Part shown: in pieces, positions 1 through 11,660 of the stretch
Layout of the letters: each line of letters opens with the position of its first letter
How positions within the stretch are numbered: position 1 is the stretch's first letter
NCBI GenBank assembly: GCA_019916065.1
Contig: CM034241.1
Span: 19,085,228-19,149,227, forward strand
DNA from: Vitellaria paradoxa
Taxonomy: Eukaryota > Streptophyta > Magnoliopsida > Ericales > Sapotaceae
Length of the DNA: 64,000 nucleotides
Reading direction: 5' to 3'
Made by a program: the position numbers and the translations under genes
The notes under the pieces: model-generated
Databases searched by the model: none
Told to the model about the DNA's origin: nothing
Seen by the model: the letters and a program-made list of their open reading frames with translations, nothing else

Positions 1-336
1 CATCACGAATTCCTGTTCGTAAGGTGACATTTGGTATATCTGTTTTGATCTTATCTTTTATTTTATATTTTTAAAAATAAGAAAAACAGTTTAAAACACA
101 TTTAGTCACTTATGTTTTCAAAATTTATCTTAGAAAATAGAAAACAGGTTCGCACATGAAATACAAAATGACAAAAAGTTATTTTGAACGTTTTTAACCC
201 AAAATAAAAAAATTCAAAATAAAGAAAATAAAAAATGTCAAACTAAATGCATTTTTTTGTTTTTCATATTTTGAGATTTTAAAAATATAAAATACATAAA
301 ACAAAATATAGAAAACAAAAAATAAAAATATAAACC
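1..336. other. AT-rich intergenic DNA, no gene seen
   Basis: Low-complexity A/T-rich sequence with many AAAATA-type words. No open frame of meaningful length, RNA gene or element boundary is visible apart from the junction with the TRIM that starts at 337. Confidence 0.6.
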
Positions 337-656
337 TGTTGAAATAACTTGATATACATTATTGGACCTATTTTCTAATAATTTAAACTTTGGGATAGTT
401 ACCAACTTAACATGATATTAGACCTTTAATTCTAAGAGTTTCTTGGTTCAAATCTTGTTATCTCTCATTTATTTTTGCACACTTTATTTATTTATATTGG
501 TGCACTTTATTTGATTTGGTTTATTTGTCTCTACTTCATGTGCAAATTAGGAGTTGCATGTGAGTCTTAATTTATACGTGAACTCCGAATTTGCACGTGA
601 GGGGAAGTGTTGAAATAATTTGGTATACATTGTTTGAGATAATTGGTGACTTAACA
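337..656 (+). mobile_element. TRIM retrotransposon, complete, 320 bp
   Basis: A terminal-repeat retrotransposon in miniature. The 5' terminal repeat (337-412, 76 bp) starts TGTTGAAATAACTTGATATA and ends CTTAACA. The 3' repeat (608-656, 49 bp) starts TGTTGAAATAATTTGGTATA and ends in the same CTTAACA, having lost about 27 bp in the middle. A primer-site-like TGATATTAGACC follows the 5' repeat at 413 (tRNA-iMet PBS is usually TGGTATCAGAGC, so three mismatches). The purine tract GAGGGGAAG at 599-607 abuts the 3' repeat. Both flanks carry AAACC (332-336 and 657-661), a 5-bp target duplication. There is no coding capacity, as expected for TRIMs, which depend on enzymes of autonomous copia elements. 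Orientation follows from PBS and PPT. Confidence 0.85.
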
Positions 657-807
657 AAACCAAATATCACCTAAATTTTTGGAATAATTGAATCCTAGAT
701 TTGAGACTATTTGAATCAAACCGACCTCTGCATGCTCTTCTTTTGAAAATCACGTAAATATATAATAAGCAACTCTTACTACGGTGACAAAATAAGATGG
801 ATCCCTT

Positions 808-838
<31 letters not shown>
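808..838. repeat. (GA)n microsatellite followed by a G run
   Basis: About ten GA dinucleotides run into a stretch of ten or more G. It accounts for the apparent proline/serine/leucine-rich reading frame on the minus strand, which is not a gene. Confidence 0.9.
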
Positions 839-1309
839 AGGGGTGTGTCCGGTGGAGTGGGAGGTGTTTGGGATGATAATCCTAAATTTAAAAAAAACAA
901 TTAAGGCACCGTTTGATTTGTAAAAAAATAACAAAAAATTCTATAAATTTCTGTTAACTTTATATTACATCAATTTTTTTCTTTCACTGCACGCATTACA
1001 AACTCTCAATTTATCTCAATTTATCTTACTTTTTTTCACTTAAAACACACACTAAATGTGAAATTTGTATATAAATGCACTATTTATATCAAAGCTACTA
1101 AAAATGTAATTTGCCATTTCCATACACATTATCGCCAAATATGCAACAGAAGTCTGAATAAAATACGCTAATAAAATAGACATACAATTACGGTCGTCCG
1201 ACCCTAGCCGTTGAGGGCCACAAAAGGAACAAAATTAGTGTTTATAAAAATAAAAGTAAAATTAAATTATTGAGGCAACTTTTTTTTAAATATTATTAGG
1301 TAAAGTTTG

Positions 1310-2350
1310 GTATTAGGAAAAAAATTTTGGGGTAAAAAATTATAGAGGTAATTGTTATCCTAATAATAAGGTAATGGTACTTATGGTTAGATTAAAAAAA
1401 ATAAATATTAACTGATAATAATTATATTATGCTTGTAATGTAAAAAATTTTAAAGAAATAAAAATTAATCGTGTTTGAAATGAAGATAAATTAACTAAGA
1501 GTAAAAGTTAATATTTAATTTTAATAAAATATTATAACAAAATAAATCATCATAATAATTGTTATTTTAATAATAATTATTTTTAATAAAATATATATTA
1601 TCAAATATAAAATTTTAAATATAAAATTAATTATAAAAAATAATTTTGTCATAAATTAATATTTCAGTAGTAATTAGTTTTAATAATGAATTATTATTTA
1701 TTAAAATTATTTTTATTTTGATAAAATATTTTAATAAAACAACTAATTTTAGTTTATTTAAATAAATTATTAATTTTAATAAACTATATCAATACAATAC
1801 GTAATCATAAATTATTATGTACAAGAAATAATTTTTATTCAATAAAACATTTTAATAAGTATTTACCATTTATTAAGAATAATTTAATTTATTGTTAAAA
1901 TGATTTATTTTCTCTTTCTTTCTCTTTTTCTCTAATTTGAGAAAATAAATCATGTTAGCAATAAATTAATATTTCAATGGTATTAATTTAATAAATAACA
2001 ATTTAAGTAATTATTATTTATTAAATATTATTTTGATAAAATAATTTAATAATTAATTAATTTTAAATTGATTAAATAAATTACTATTTTATAATATTTA
2101 TTTTAATTATTTATGAAAAAACGTTGCCTAGAGTTTTATAAGGGTGCAAAGGAATATTTTACAGAGGTAATGGTAAAAAATATATAATTTTCTTATTACT
2201 CCCTATTATCCACCTCCCCCAACAATTTACTCATAAATGGGGGATAATCTCTACTCCAGGTATAATTATTACCCCTTTTTTTAAATTAATATAATGGAGG
2301 ATAAAAATTATTCTAGTAAAATTTGTCTTCTGTTACCCCCAAAACAAACA
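1310..2350. repeat. AT-rich ~1-kb tandem unit, copy 1
   Basis: Copy 1 of an imperfect tandem pair. Landmarks recur in copy 2 at offsets of 1.02-1.07 kb: AATAATTATATTAT at 1417 and 2484, the AATTTTAATAATAAATT-type middle part, and a C-rich terminal block with AAAACAAACAT at 2341 and 3364. The start (GGGGTAAAAAATTATAGAGG) and the reverse complement of the end (GGGGGTAACAG... ending TTATCC) resemble each other, so the unit may be a TIR-type transposon that inserted twice or was duplicated. No coding sequence. Confidence 0.6.
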
Positions 2351-2354
2351 TAAA

Positions 2355-3375
2355 CATTTGATACGAGTTGAAAATTTTAAGGGTAAAAGATTACAGGGGA
2401 TAATTATCACCCCCAGTAATAGTTAATGGGGCAATAAGTTTATGATGCTTATAGTTGGATTGAGAGAGTAAATATTATTCGGTAATAATTATATTATATT
2501 TAAAATGCTAAAAATTTTGAAAGGTAAAAGTTAATTATGTTTAAAATGAAGGTAAATTGATCAATGTGTAAAAGTTAATGTTTAGTATTAGTAAAATATT
2601 ATAATAAAATAAATCACCACAATGATTTATATTTTAATAATAATTAGTTTTAATAAGATATATATTATTAAAATATATAGTTTTAAGTTAAAATATCAAT
2701 TATAAAAATAATTTTTAGTAGCAATTAATTTTAATAATGAATTTTTATTTGTTAAAAATTATTTTATTTTGATAAAATCCTTTAATAAAATAACTAACTT
2801 TAGTTTGTTTAAATAAATTATCAATTTTTATAAATTGTAGCAATACAATACATAATCTATTAAATTATTATTTATGAGAAATAATTTTTATCTAATAACA
2901 TAATTTAACAAAATAAATCATTTTAATAAGTAATTACTATTGATTAAAAATAATTTTAATTTAAGAAAATAAATAATTTTAATCATAAATTAATATCTCA
3001 ATAATATTGATTTAATAAAATAAAATAAATCATTTTAATAGTCAATTATTATTTTGATAAAATAACTTAATAATTAATTAATTTTAGTTTGGTTAAGTAA
3101 ATTATTATTTTATAATATTTATTGTAATTATTTATAGGAGAGCATATCTTAGGATTTTAAAGGAGTGTAAAAAAATATTTTATGGGAGTAATGAGAAAAT
3201 GGTAATTTTTTCTATTACTCCGTGTTACCTATCTCCTCCCCAGGTAATAATTTAACCCATATGAGGGTAATCATTACCACAGGGTAATTGTTGCCTCGTC
3301 TTCCATACTAATATAATAGAGAGTAAAAATTATTTTAGTAAAATTTAACTCTCCGTTACTATCAAAACAAACATT
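2355..3375. repeat. AT-rich ~1-kb tandem unit, copy 2
   Basis: Second, diverged copy of the unit to its left, with the same order of internal words and the same C-rich block before AAACAAACATTT. Divergence is considerable (many substitutions and indels), so the duplication is old. No coding sequence. Confidence 0.6.
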
Positions 3376-3559
3376 TCCTTAAAGTAATAGCTTCATTAAA
3401 GAGTATTAAAAAAACAAAAAAGATGGAATTTTTAACAAATTTAATAGTGTCACTATTTTTAAATTTCACCCTATTACACTTGGAGTTATAGCATAAATAG
3501 ATAAAATGACTACCATCAAAAGTAGTATGTCTTGACATAAACAAATCAGATCAATATCA

Positions 3560-4464
3560 AGTCGAGGGGGCCTTTGAGGAGAATTGATGCCCAAAGTGTG
3601 ATTTAAGAGTAGTCACTCGAGCTTGATTATGAAATGTATATAATCAAATACAAATTGAAACTGTATAATATGATTGATATTTGTATGATATATTTAATTT
3701 TTATTAATTAAATATATATTCGTTGGATTTATCCAATAACTTATTTATTAATGTTGTTTGAAAGTTCCAGTCACAGAAACTTTGGATCACTTTTGCAATC
3801 TAATGCAATGAATCAAAACAAGAAATACAAAACTAGAACACAAAGGTTTATGTGGTTTGACAATTTGCCTATGTCCATGGGTACAAAATCTAGTTTTCAA
3901 TTATTAAGGAACTCTAAGAATGGAGTTGAAGAATATAATTACAAAGAGAATTTGTAAAACCCTAACTCCTTAAAAACCCTAATTTCAACTCATGCTCTAG
4001 TGTACAAATAAAACACACACATATATAGGTGCAATATATTTGGCAAAAAATGAGCCTCATAAAAGCCCTAATCTAAAACTAGTTCGCACCACTCACTAGG
4101 GCAAAACTCCTAGTGAGTTCCTAGCAAGTTTCGCCCTAGCGAGTATCCTCTGCCACGCACTATTTTTCCTAGTGAAGCTAATGATCATCTAGCGAGCTCC
4201 CAATGAGCTAATTACTCCAGCTACACTACTACTATTTTTGCAAGTGACACTATCAATGAACCTACTAGTGAGATACTCCAAAACTTGTACACTTCTGCAC
4301 TGCGGGTCAAACCTCACAATCCCCAACTTCCTATATGTTCCTTATGAGTAATGAACCATACTCCAACAACCTCTACCTTGGTGAATACTCACCCCTTAGA
4401 AAATTATATATCGCAAACTCACACATAGGTTGGGGTTGTCTCCCATCTAGTAACTGGAGACATG
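3560..4464. other. Probable remnant of a retrotransposon LTR
   Basis: Non-coding. It contains TTTATGTGGTTTGACAATTT at 3848 followed by GCCTATGTCCATGG, which from memory resembles a CpG-decayed version of a word (ACGTGG ... CCACGG) frequent in plant retroelement LTRs. It also contains a loose repeat of CTAGTGAG/CTAGCGAG words at 4090-4280 and a TATATAGG box at 4021. No LTR ends or target duplication could be fixed. It was the target of the element A insertion whose LTR begins at 4465. Confidence 0.3.
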
Positions 4465-5849
4465 TGACCGCGTGTAAATATTGCAGTTATATTCTAAAGC
4501 CCCAAGTGCAAGGGTGTGCGGTATAGTTTTAACTCAATGAGTCTGAGGTTGAATCTAAAGTTTTAGTTTCTAGGTTTTAAAAGTTTCTACTCCTAGGTTC
4601 AAGAATTGGATTAAGCAAAATAAATAACACAATTTAGATGCTATTCTTAAGGTTTGTTCCAACAAATAAAGATAACATAAATTAATGCTAGAATTGTTTA
4701 AAGAAAACAACTACAACGAATTTTAGAAGTGACTACGATGAATAAAACAAACCCTTGATTCAACACTCAAGTTCAGGTGGAATAGAATTGAATAATATCA
4801 GTGCTTTAATTACCAATTAAAATTTCTTGTCAAATGGAACAGTTAATTGGAAAATATCTTCGTCAAAGCTCTTAAAAATTCCACAATACACAATTTCATA
4901 TTCACGTCCAATGGATTATGAAATCGGAAAGATTTTCTTGAAGTTTCACTTGTGGGTTCAAACCTAGTTTCTTCATTTCAAGATTTTTCAAGAAAGTTAA
5001 AGTTCCAAAAACTTTTATCAGTGATTACCGGAACATGATCAAAAGCCTTTGTTTTCGAATGTTCTTTAAATGAAAAATCAGATTTGAACAAACTAATGTA
5101 GATGTTTACGCTTTTGCGTATTCAACTACAAAACCCTAGCACATAATATGATTTAACCATTCCACCATCCCCATGAACATTAAATCAAGGAAAGAAATCT
5201 ATGCTAGCATGCTATTGAATTCCATAACCATAAATCAATAAAGAAACAAGAAGATCAAACGAAAATAAGTCTAAAAACTTTTATTAATCTAAGCAAACAA
5301 AGTACCGTACTTCGAAGAATTGAAAGTGTGATGAACAATCACCAAAACAGAAACAAATCCAATGAATGCTCCACAAATCTTGAAAAACATACTTCAGAAT
5401 AAATGAAAAACACTCTCTAAAACCCTAGAACACTCTAAAAAATGTTAGGAAGAAGCCCTCTCATACGGCCGTACATGGGGTATTTATAACCCATGCACGA
5501 AACCCTAAAAAATGAAACTAAAAACGAGTGCCACAGGTTCTTGGTGGTCTGGACCACCAAAAGGGGTGTCCGAACCACAGTGTGATTGTTCCCTCACTTT
5601 CTGCTGCTCTGCATTCTGTGGTCTTGAACCGATTCGGACCGCAACTCCAAGTAAGCGCTCTGCGAGCTAATCCTTATCGTATTCTTCATCTTCGGCACTC
5701 CTAATCACACTTATTGCATCATTTTTCCTACATTTAAGAAAATAAACTGAATTAGTGAAAACATTAACGAAACACAGGAATAAACTAAGAAAATGAATGA
5801 TTTTATGTTAAAATAGCAGACTTGTAATTATACTTTTCAAGTGCAATCA
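4465..5849 (-). repeat. 3' LTR of element A
   Basis: On the minus strand it starts TGATTGCACTTGAAAAGTAT next to the purine tract at 5850 and ends ACACGCGGTCA at 4465 (1385 bp). It contains a TATA box (TATTTATA on the plus strand, 5481-5488), the GGCCG start-region word at 5466-5470, dyad blocks of GGTCTGGACC type at 5548-5641, the 'CACTGGTA'-type segment near 5015-5045, and the U5 hairpin at 4533-4547. There is no second copy in the window, so the LTR pair cannot be dated. Confidence 0.8.
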
Positions 5850-5861
5850 CACCCCCCAACT
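5850..5861 (-). promoter_or_regulatory. Polypurine tract of element A
   Basis: Minus strand AGTTGGGGGGTG directly before the LTR start TGATTGCAC. The same tract stands before the 3' LTRs of B (19627) and C (41111). It would prime plus-strand DNA synthesis. Confidence 0.8.
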
Positions 5862-8467
5862 AGAGCATTGCTAGTCCCTATCAATGGTTTTATTTGAAAT
5901 AACCTAAACTATATCCTATTTCTCTTTTTGTTGGAAACACGGTTGCACTTAGCATGTGCAACAAGCCTTTTAAACCCCTAGGTTTCTCTTAGTGGATGAG
6001 TGAAGTCTTGTGAGAGTTTGCAATGAATCTACCCAAAAAATTCCTAAACTAGTTCAAGGGATGGTAACAACCACTTCTATAATTCATGCTTTAACTTCAA
6101 ACATGAAATAAGTGACCAAAGTGCAAAATTTTTTTTCATAAATTCTCCTAATGTATATGAGACTATCTTACTATTTTGACCATGCAATTTCTAGAATGTT
6201 AGTTCATATTATTCACTCAACATGACTATCCTGCATGCTCAAAAATAGTGGCTTTGACTTCAAACCTCACCCGATTGTTCACTCTCAAACAAAAATTCAC
6301 TCGATAAGGGTAACTCTCATGGTTCATGCAAGAATGCAAAGTCAAACAACGCAATGAACCCTAATCAAAAAGTGATATCAAGAATAACAGTGTAAAGTGT
6401 CACATAGCTTCATGGATGGAATGTATTAATGCATACACAAAAATACCACAATCTATCACATGAAATGGATCGATGTTCTTAAAAATACCTTTCACTTAGA
6501 GTCCGTTAGGTCTTTACTAGGTTGTAACGGGGCCTGGGGTAGTGGCTAAACAAACAACGGATATGGAAGTTCAAATTACATGCCACAAGATTATCATACT
6601 CATGTGTTTAAGTACCCCCCCAACTTTCTCCTTTCTACACCTTGAATACCAACATTAAAGTTTTTTTTTTTTTTTTTTTTTTTCATATGGGGAAAACTTA
6701 AAGTTATTGATTCTCATAAACTATGTCCCCACTCACATGTATAAATTATATATATATATATTTTAGCTCCCAATCTTACCCTTATACACCTTAGCATATA
6801 CTGCATAAACATCCTATGGCATACAAGGGTTGGCTCACCTAAATGTCTAAGGTCTACAGGGTTAAAATTGTGGCTCCAAAAATTCTGTTCATTATGTTAC
6901 TCTAAAGGCTTCAACTTGGTTCCAAGGGCAATGAATTCAAAGAAAAGGGTCAAAAGCTTTCAAACATTAGAAAGATGGCCTAACATCACTCCTTAGGTTA
7001 CCAACATTTTTTCAAAATCACTGATCCATTCATGCAATTGAAAAGTAGTCTCTCGTTGCATTTAATACCAAAGCAAAACGATGTAATGAAGCTATATATA
7101 AAAAAATGTGAGATGTAAAGAAAATAGTATAAAGGGTATTATGCTTAACACTCTAAAAAATAACGGTACAAGCTCAAAATCTCACAAAAGAAGGGTTTCT
7201 AACTCTCCACCTTTGTCTTGGCATACGTGACTGACTATGTTTCATGAACTATATTCCCTAACATACTTTCATTACCTTGGTCTCAAGTGAAAAGTCTACC
7301 ATACATTTGAAAAATTTATACTCAATTTCAAAGTTGGTTACTTATTCACAATTAAAATCTACACATTCCTTATTTCCATGACTACGACCATCCTTAAACT
7401 AGTTGTTCACCCCCACATTAGTCACTATATAAAAAAAATATTTTTACCATGCAATCATGCCCTCCCAACTAAAATCACAAATTGTCCCCAATGTGTGTTG
7501 TGTAAACATAAGTGTTACATGGAAAGGTAAACAGTGATACATGTGTAAACATAAATTATTAACCTAAGTGACCAATGACATGGAGTTAGTAATAATGCGA
7601 AAAAGAAAAGAAATTAAAATAAAAGACCAGAACAGAAAATAAATAAAAGGTTAAATATTACCTCATGCTGTCGTTAAGGAAAGTGAGTGCATCATGAAGA
7701 ACAGTAAAGACCTGGCTTGAGATTCTATAGACTAAGGAGATATGTTAGCATTTGCAATTGACTTACTCTCCTTATACTCACTATTCTCATTAGGTACATC
7801 TTCTAAGGGTGGCATATCTTCATAGTCAAACAAGTCCTCAGATGATGTGTTGGAAAGGTGGTCAAAGGTAGTGGGTGGGGCATCGGGCCACTCAAGAGCT
7901 ATTACAATTTCCGCCCATTCCATTCTAACATTTATTTCTAAGTCCACTTCATCCCACCAGCTAGCCTCAAACAATTGGTGGGGTGCTAAAGTTAAAAATA
8001 CGGTAACATATTCAGGTAAGGGCACCAAATTTCCTTTTATAAAGAATTCATCAGGCCATTCACCTTAGCTACCCACAGAACTTTCAGAATCACTCTCCTC
8101 CCTACTACTAACCGCCAAAACATCCCACTTATGCTTGTGACCCCTGGCACTACCCACATTATCATCTTAGTTGTATGTAGCCTTATTTAATTCAATTACT
8201 GTGTACCTGTGCTTTCATAAACAAAGAAATAGAGCTCAAAACATAATGCAAATAATATGGACAAGCATGAAAGCAATAAATCAACATGACCATAGAAGAA
8301 AATAATAAACTAGAAAAGCAAACTAAACCAAAATAAAAGTACAATAATAACACAATAGGTAGCCGAGTTTAGGATTACAAATTGAAACAAAAAACTCACT
8401 TCTAACTCGGAAAAGAAGTCAAAGTCTTAACAAGGAAAGAGAATAAAAATAAAAGAGCAAATCTCCT
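5862..8467 (-). other. 3' non-coding region of element A
   Basis: No credible gene. In the minus-strand direction the order is: a second purine tract (7474-7459), a TA tract (near 6750-6760), an A tract (T run at 6661-6683 on the plus strand), then the PPT. Element C shows the same order between its integral purine tract (39416) and its PPT (41111), so this region is homologous though diverged. The acidic frame at 7732-8110 (residues such as EDLFDYEDMPPLEDVPNE) is broken by a stop near 8068 and may be a remnant of the downstream ORF; I could not assign it. Confidence 0.6.
7459..7474 (-). promoter_or_regulatory. Second (internal) purine tract of element A
   Basis: Minus strand TTTTAGTTGGGAGGGC, about 1.6 kb upstream of the LTR-proximal PPT. 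Element C has TTTTAAGTTGGGGGGT at the matching place, 1.7 kb from its PPT. It may serve as a second plus-strand priming site; this is inferred from position and composition only. Confidence 0.5.
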
Positions 8468-9400
8468 CTAAGATTGTGGTGGAGGGCGATGGGGGTCACG
8501 AAGGTGATCTAGGATAATTTGTAGAAGATGAGTTTGTGTCTGTTGTTGCTGCTGAATATCCTGTTGAGTATGTTGAATTCGCACTATCAACCTATGATCC
8601 ACATCTTGATTATGTTCTAAATGGTTCATTTGCTCCACCAGAGTTGTCATAGAGACTTCAAGCTCATCATCGTCTTCCCATGGAGGCTGTGATCCACTCC
8701 CCTCCTCCATTTGTTCCGTCTCTATTCTTCTTTTCTTGCTTTTTGCCAAATTACCCCTGGATTTAGAATAAGATGTGATAGTGAAGGGTTGAAGTCCAGT
8801 GGTTATGGGCAAGTTCGCAATAATGTGTGCTCCCCTTCTCCGGAATATTTCTGTGAGTGCACCCCCAAATGGGATAGTAAATTGGCCTCCTGGATGCTCA
8901 AATGTGTATGCAATTTGGTGCCAAATAAAAGAAGGCAGATCAATCATCATCCCAATCCCAATAGCATAGATCAATCTGGCTTGTAGGGGACTACAATTAG
9001 AGTTCCTATTTTGGAGCAGGAGATTGGTGCACGAGAATATATGGAGGGCCCAGTATTTGGCATTTAAAGCAGAGACCAGTTTTTTATATTCTCCATTCCA
9101 CCCTTGATTATCAGACAAAATCTCCCTGGCTATTATAGGTAAAGGTGGACATCTATCTGCCGGGTAAGTGAATTCGGGGTTTTGAACCTGAGGTAGTTGG
9201 AACACTTCAGTAAAATCATCAAGTGTTAGTTGAATTTCAACACATCGGACCCACCCGGTGATTCTCTCTCTTCCTTTCCTCCGGGTTAACGATTTTTCAT
9301 TAATATTGGCAAAGAATTCTTTTACCACGTCAATGATGCAGTAAGCGTTAAACTGTGCAATGTTTAGCCATTGACACCCCTCGAAATTCTGTAACAACAT
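8468..9400 (-). CDS. Athila-type ORF downstream of integrase
   Basis: A 310-codon open frame in the position of the extra (sometimes called env-like) ORF of Athila elements. The first ~210 residues resemble the 'putative plant transposon protein' domain often annotated on such ORFs: a motif around VVKEFFANI (residues ~26-34), then an LDDFTEVFQLP segment (~75) and a leucine-rich helical part. The last 90 residues are acidic and then glutamine-rich (QQDIQQQQQTQTH), likely a coiled coil. I see no signal peptide or transmembrane helix, so a viral-envelope role is not supported. The start used is the first ATG (9400). Homologous coding sequence seems to continue upstream to about 9570, but with frameshifts and stops, so the N-terminus is probably truncated. 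Confidence 0.6.
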   Translation of the reverse strand: MLLQNFEGCQWLNIAQFNAYCIIDVVKEFFANINEKSLTRRKGRERITGWVRCVEIQLTLDDFTEVFQLPQVQNPEFTYPADRCPPLPIIAREILSDNQGWNGEYKKLVSALNAKYWALHIFSCTNLLLQNRNSNCSPLQARLIYAIGIGMMIDLPSFIWHQIAYTFEHPGGQFTIPFGGALTEIFRRRGAHIIANLPITTGLQPFTITSYSKSRGNLAKSKKRRIETEQMEEGSGSQPPWEDDDELEVSMTTLVEQMNHLEHNQDVDHRLIVRIQHTQQDIQQQQQTQTHLLQIILDHLRDPHRPPPQS

Positions 9401-10474
9401 GAATTCTTTACTCTGGAATTGTTCAATTTTCTAATATCGCTCCACAATAATCAGTTTAGGCACCACACATCATTATACTGCGTTTCCGTATCCAACTTCC
9501 AAAATCAGTCACTATCAAAAAAAGTAGTCCCCAATTGCCTATTTGCTTTCTTCTTAGTCCTTAGTGCCATTGAACTATTCACAGAAATGGAGAAATATTG
9601 GTGCACATAATCAGAACAATTCCTATGTCCACACAAGTTTAGTGGCCCACTACTAATAAAGCATAAGAATTTTAATTAAAGAGGAATTGGGTTGTTAGCA
9701 CGGGACCACAAAATTGGCTCATGCACTCCATTGGTAGGGGGTGAAGTATCACACCAAAATTAGGCCCTAGCACTTGGAAAATCTTAACCATGATGTAAAG
9801 TGAGCAAGTATTTCGCAATAGTTTCATGAAAAGGCCACAAATTTGGTCAACCCACCTCCTGCCCGTATGGAAGCATAAGGATCCACGGGTGGGTTCCCTT
9901 TTTGACAAAAATTCACTTGCAAGTGAAGAATAGAACCCATGGAAGTATTAGTCCCCATTAAAAGCTAGATTTTGAGGGGATTTTAAAGAAAAACCTGAGA
10001 AAGAACCTTAGGTGCTCCATTCTTAAGAGTAGGGCTCCAATGGAGGAAGAAAAAGACTTATCACAGTTGGAGATCCCAAGAGTTGGAAGAATCCAAAGAA
10101 AGTGCAGCAAAATCCTCAAAATTTCTGCAAAACCATAGCTTAGGTTGCCTTAGATTAAGGGAGATGATATTTGGGTTTGGAGGAACCAAGAGTTGGGTGT
10201 TTTGGAATGGAGACAACCCGCCAAATGAAAAAGAATTTTGGTGATTAAAAGGGTTGCAAGGTCCAGACCGGCTGGAGGGGGTTTAGACCACCTGAGGGGA
10301 CTTAATTGAAGGTGACACACTGTGGTCCGGACTGGCCAGACGGGGTGTTTAGACCGGCAGACCATTTTGGCAATTTTCAGGTTTTTTTTTTCAAAAAGAA
10401 AATTTTCCTAATAAAAATAGCTAACTAAATTTAATTCCTATCCTAATTAATTTTCAACAAAGATCATGTGATTG
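9401..10474 (-). other. Spacer between integrase and downstream ORF of element A
   Basis: Mostly non-coding. The part next to the ORF (about 9401-9570) carries its degraded N-terminus. At 10255-10365 lies a cluster of dyad words (GGTCCAGACC, GTGGTCCGGAC, TAGACCGGCAGACC) of the kind otherwise found in U3 of the related LTRs. This suggests a U3-like regulatory block ahead of the ORF. No TATA box could be assigned with confidence. Confidence 0.5.
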
Positions 10475-11660
10475 TGAACTATTCATATGGTAGGGGATCC
10501 AAAAGATCCCATGTCTCAGCTAATCCCACAAAATTTTCTAAATACGGCTTTAGTTTGTGCCCATTCATTTTAAATCAATGCCTATTCTTTGGGTTTTCAA
10601 TTTCAATGGCCCTATGGTCTGATACATGTGTTACAATGAACGGTCCTGACCACTTAGATTGTAATTTACCCGGGAATAAGTGAAGTCGTGAGCGATAAAG
10701 AAGTACCTTTTGACCTTTATGGAATAAGCGTCGTGCAATATGCTAGTCGTGTACTTTCTTTATCTTTTCTTTTGAAATTAATTCATTCTCATATGCATCA
10801 TTTTGTAATTCCTCCATTTCTGCAATTTGTAGTTTACGGTGCAACCCCGCTTCGTCAATATTGGCATTAAATTGCTTAATTGCCCAATAAGCTTTATACT
10901 CCAATTCCACGGGCAAGTGACACGGCTTACCATAAACTAATCTGTAAGGTGACATTCCCAAGGTGGTTTTATATGCAGTATGATATGCCCATAGGGAATT
11001 GATCAACCTCAATGACCAATCCTTGCGGTTTGGATTAACAGTCTTTTCTAAAATTTGCTTGATTTCCCTATTTGCAAGCTCTACTTGGCCACTTGTCTGG
11101 GGGTGATATGAGGTACCCCATATTTTAACAGTAGGGTTCCTACTGGCCGATTGCAGAAATGATTTCCTCCATCACTGATTATTGCTCGAGGTACCACAAA
11201 ACGTGAAAATATGTTCTCGTGGAGGAATTTGAGCACAATTTTCTGATCATTAGCTCTAGTGGCAACTACTTCCACCCATTTGGACATATAATCAACCCCT
11301 ACTAGAATAAGTTCATAACCAAAAAAGATCGAAAAGGGACCTATGAAGTCTATTCCCCAACAGTTAAATACTTATAACACTAGAATAGGGAATAAAGGCA
11401 TAATCATATTACTATGGGTCAAACTACCTAAGCGCTGACACCTATCGCAAGTGGTACAAAAGTGATGAACATCTTTGAACAGTGTTGGCCAATAGAATCC
11501 ACATTGGAGAATTTTAGCGGCTGTTTTGTTTATAGAAAAATGGCCACCACAAGCTTAAGAGTGACAGAACTTAATTATTCTTGGGACTTCCGACTCAGGA
11601 ATGCATTAGCGTATCACTTGATCAGGGCAATATTTGAATAGATACAGATCATCCCAAAAG
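10475..11660 (-). pseudogene. Integrase of element A (broken)
   Basis: Minus-strand frames show the end of the pol linker (YLFKYCPDQVIR at ~11610), a zinc-binding region (HxH-CxxC type, ~11600-11420), the catalytic core with WGIDF at ~11350 and ISDGGNHF at ~11180, and the C-terminal part with [18 protein letters not shown] at ~10930. The protein would end near 10475 (DLLDPLPYE). Stops and frameshifts fall near 11580, 11290, 11080 and 10570, so no integrase can be made. In intact elements this enzyme inserts the retrotransposon DNA. Confidence 0.8.

Noticed and set aside
456..470. GGTTCAAATC as a tRNA gene B box
   Set aside because: It lies inside the TRIM and no tRNA cloverleaf can be drawn around it.
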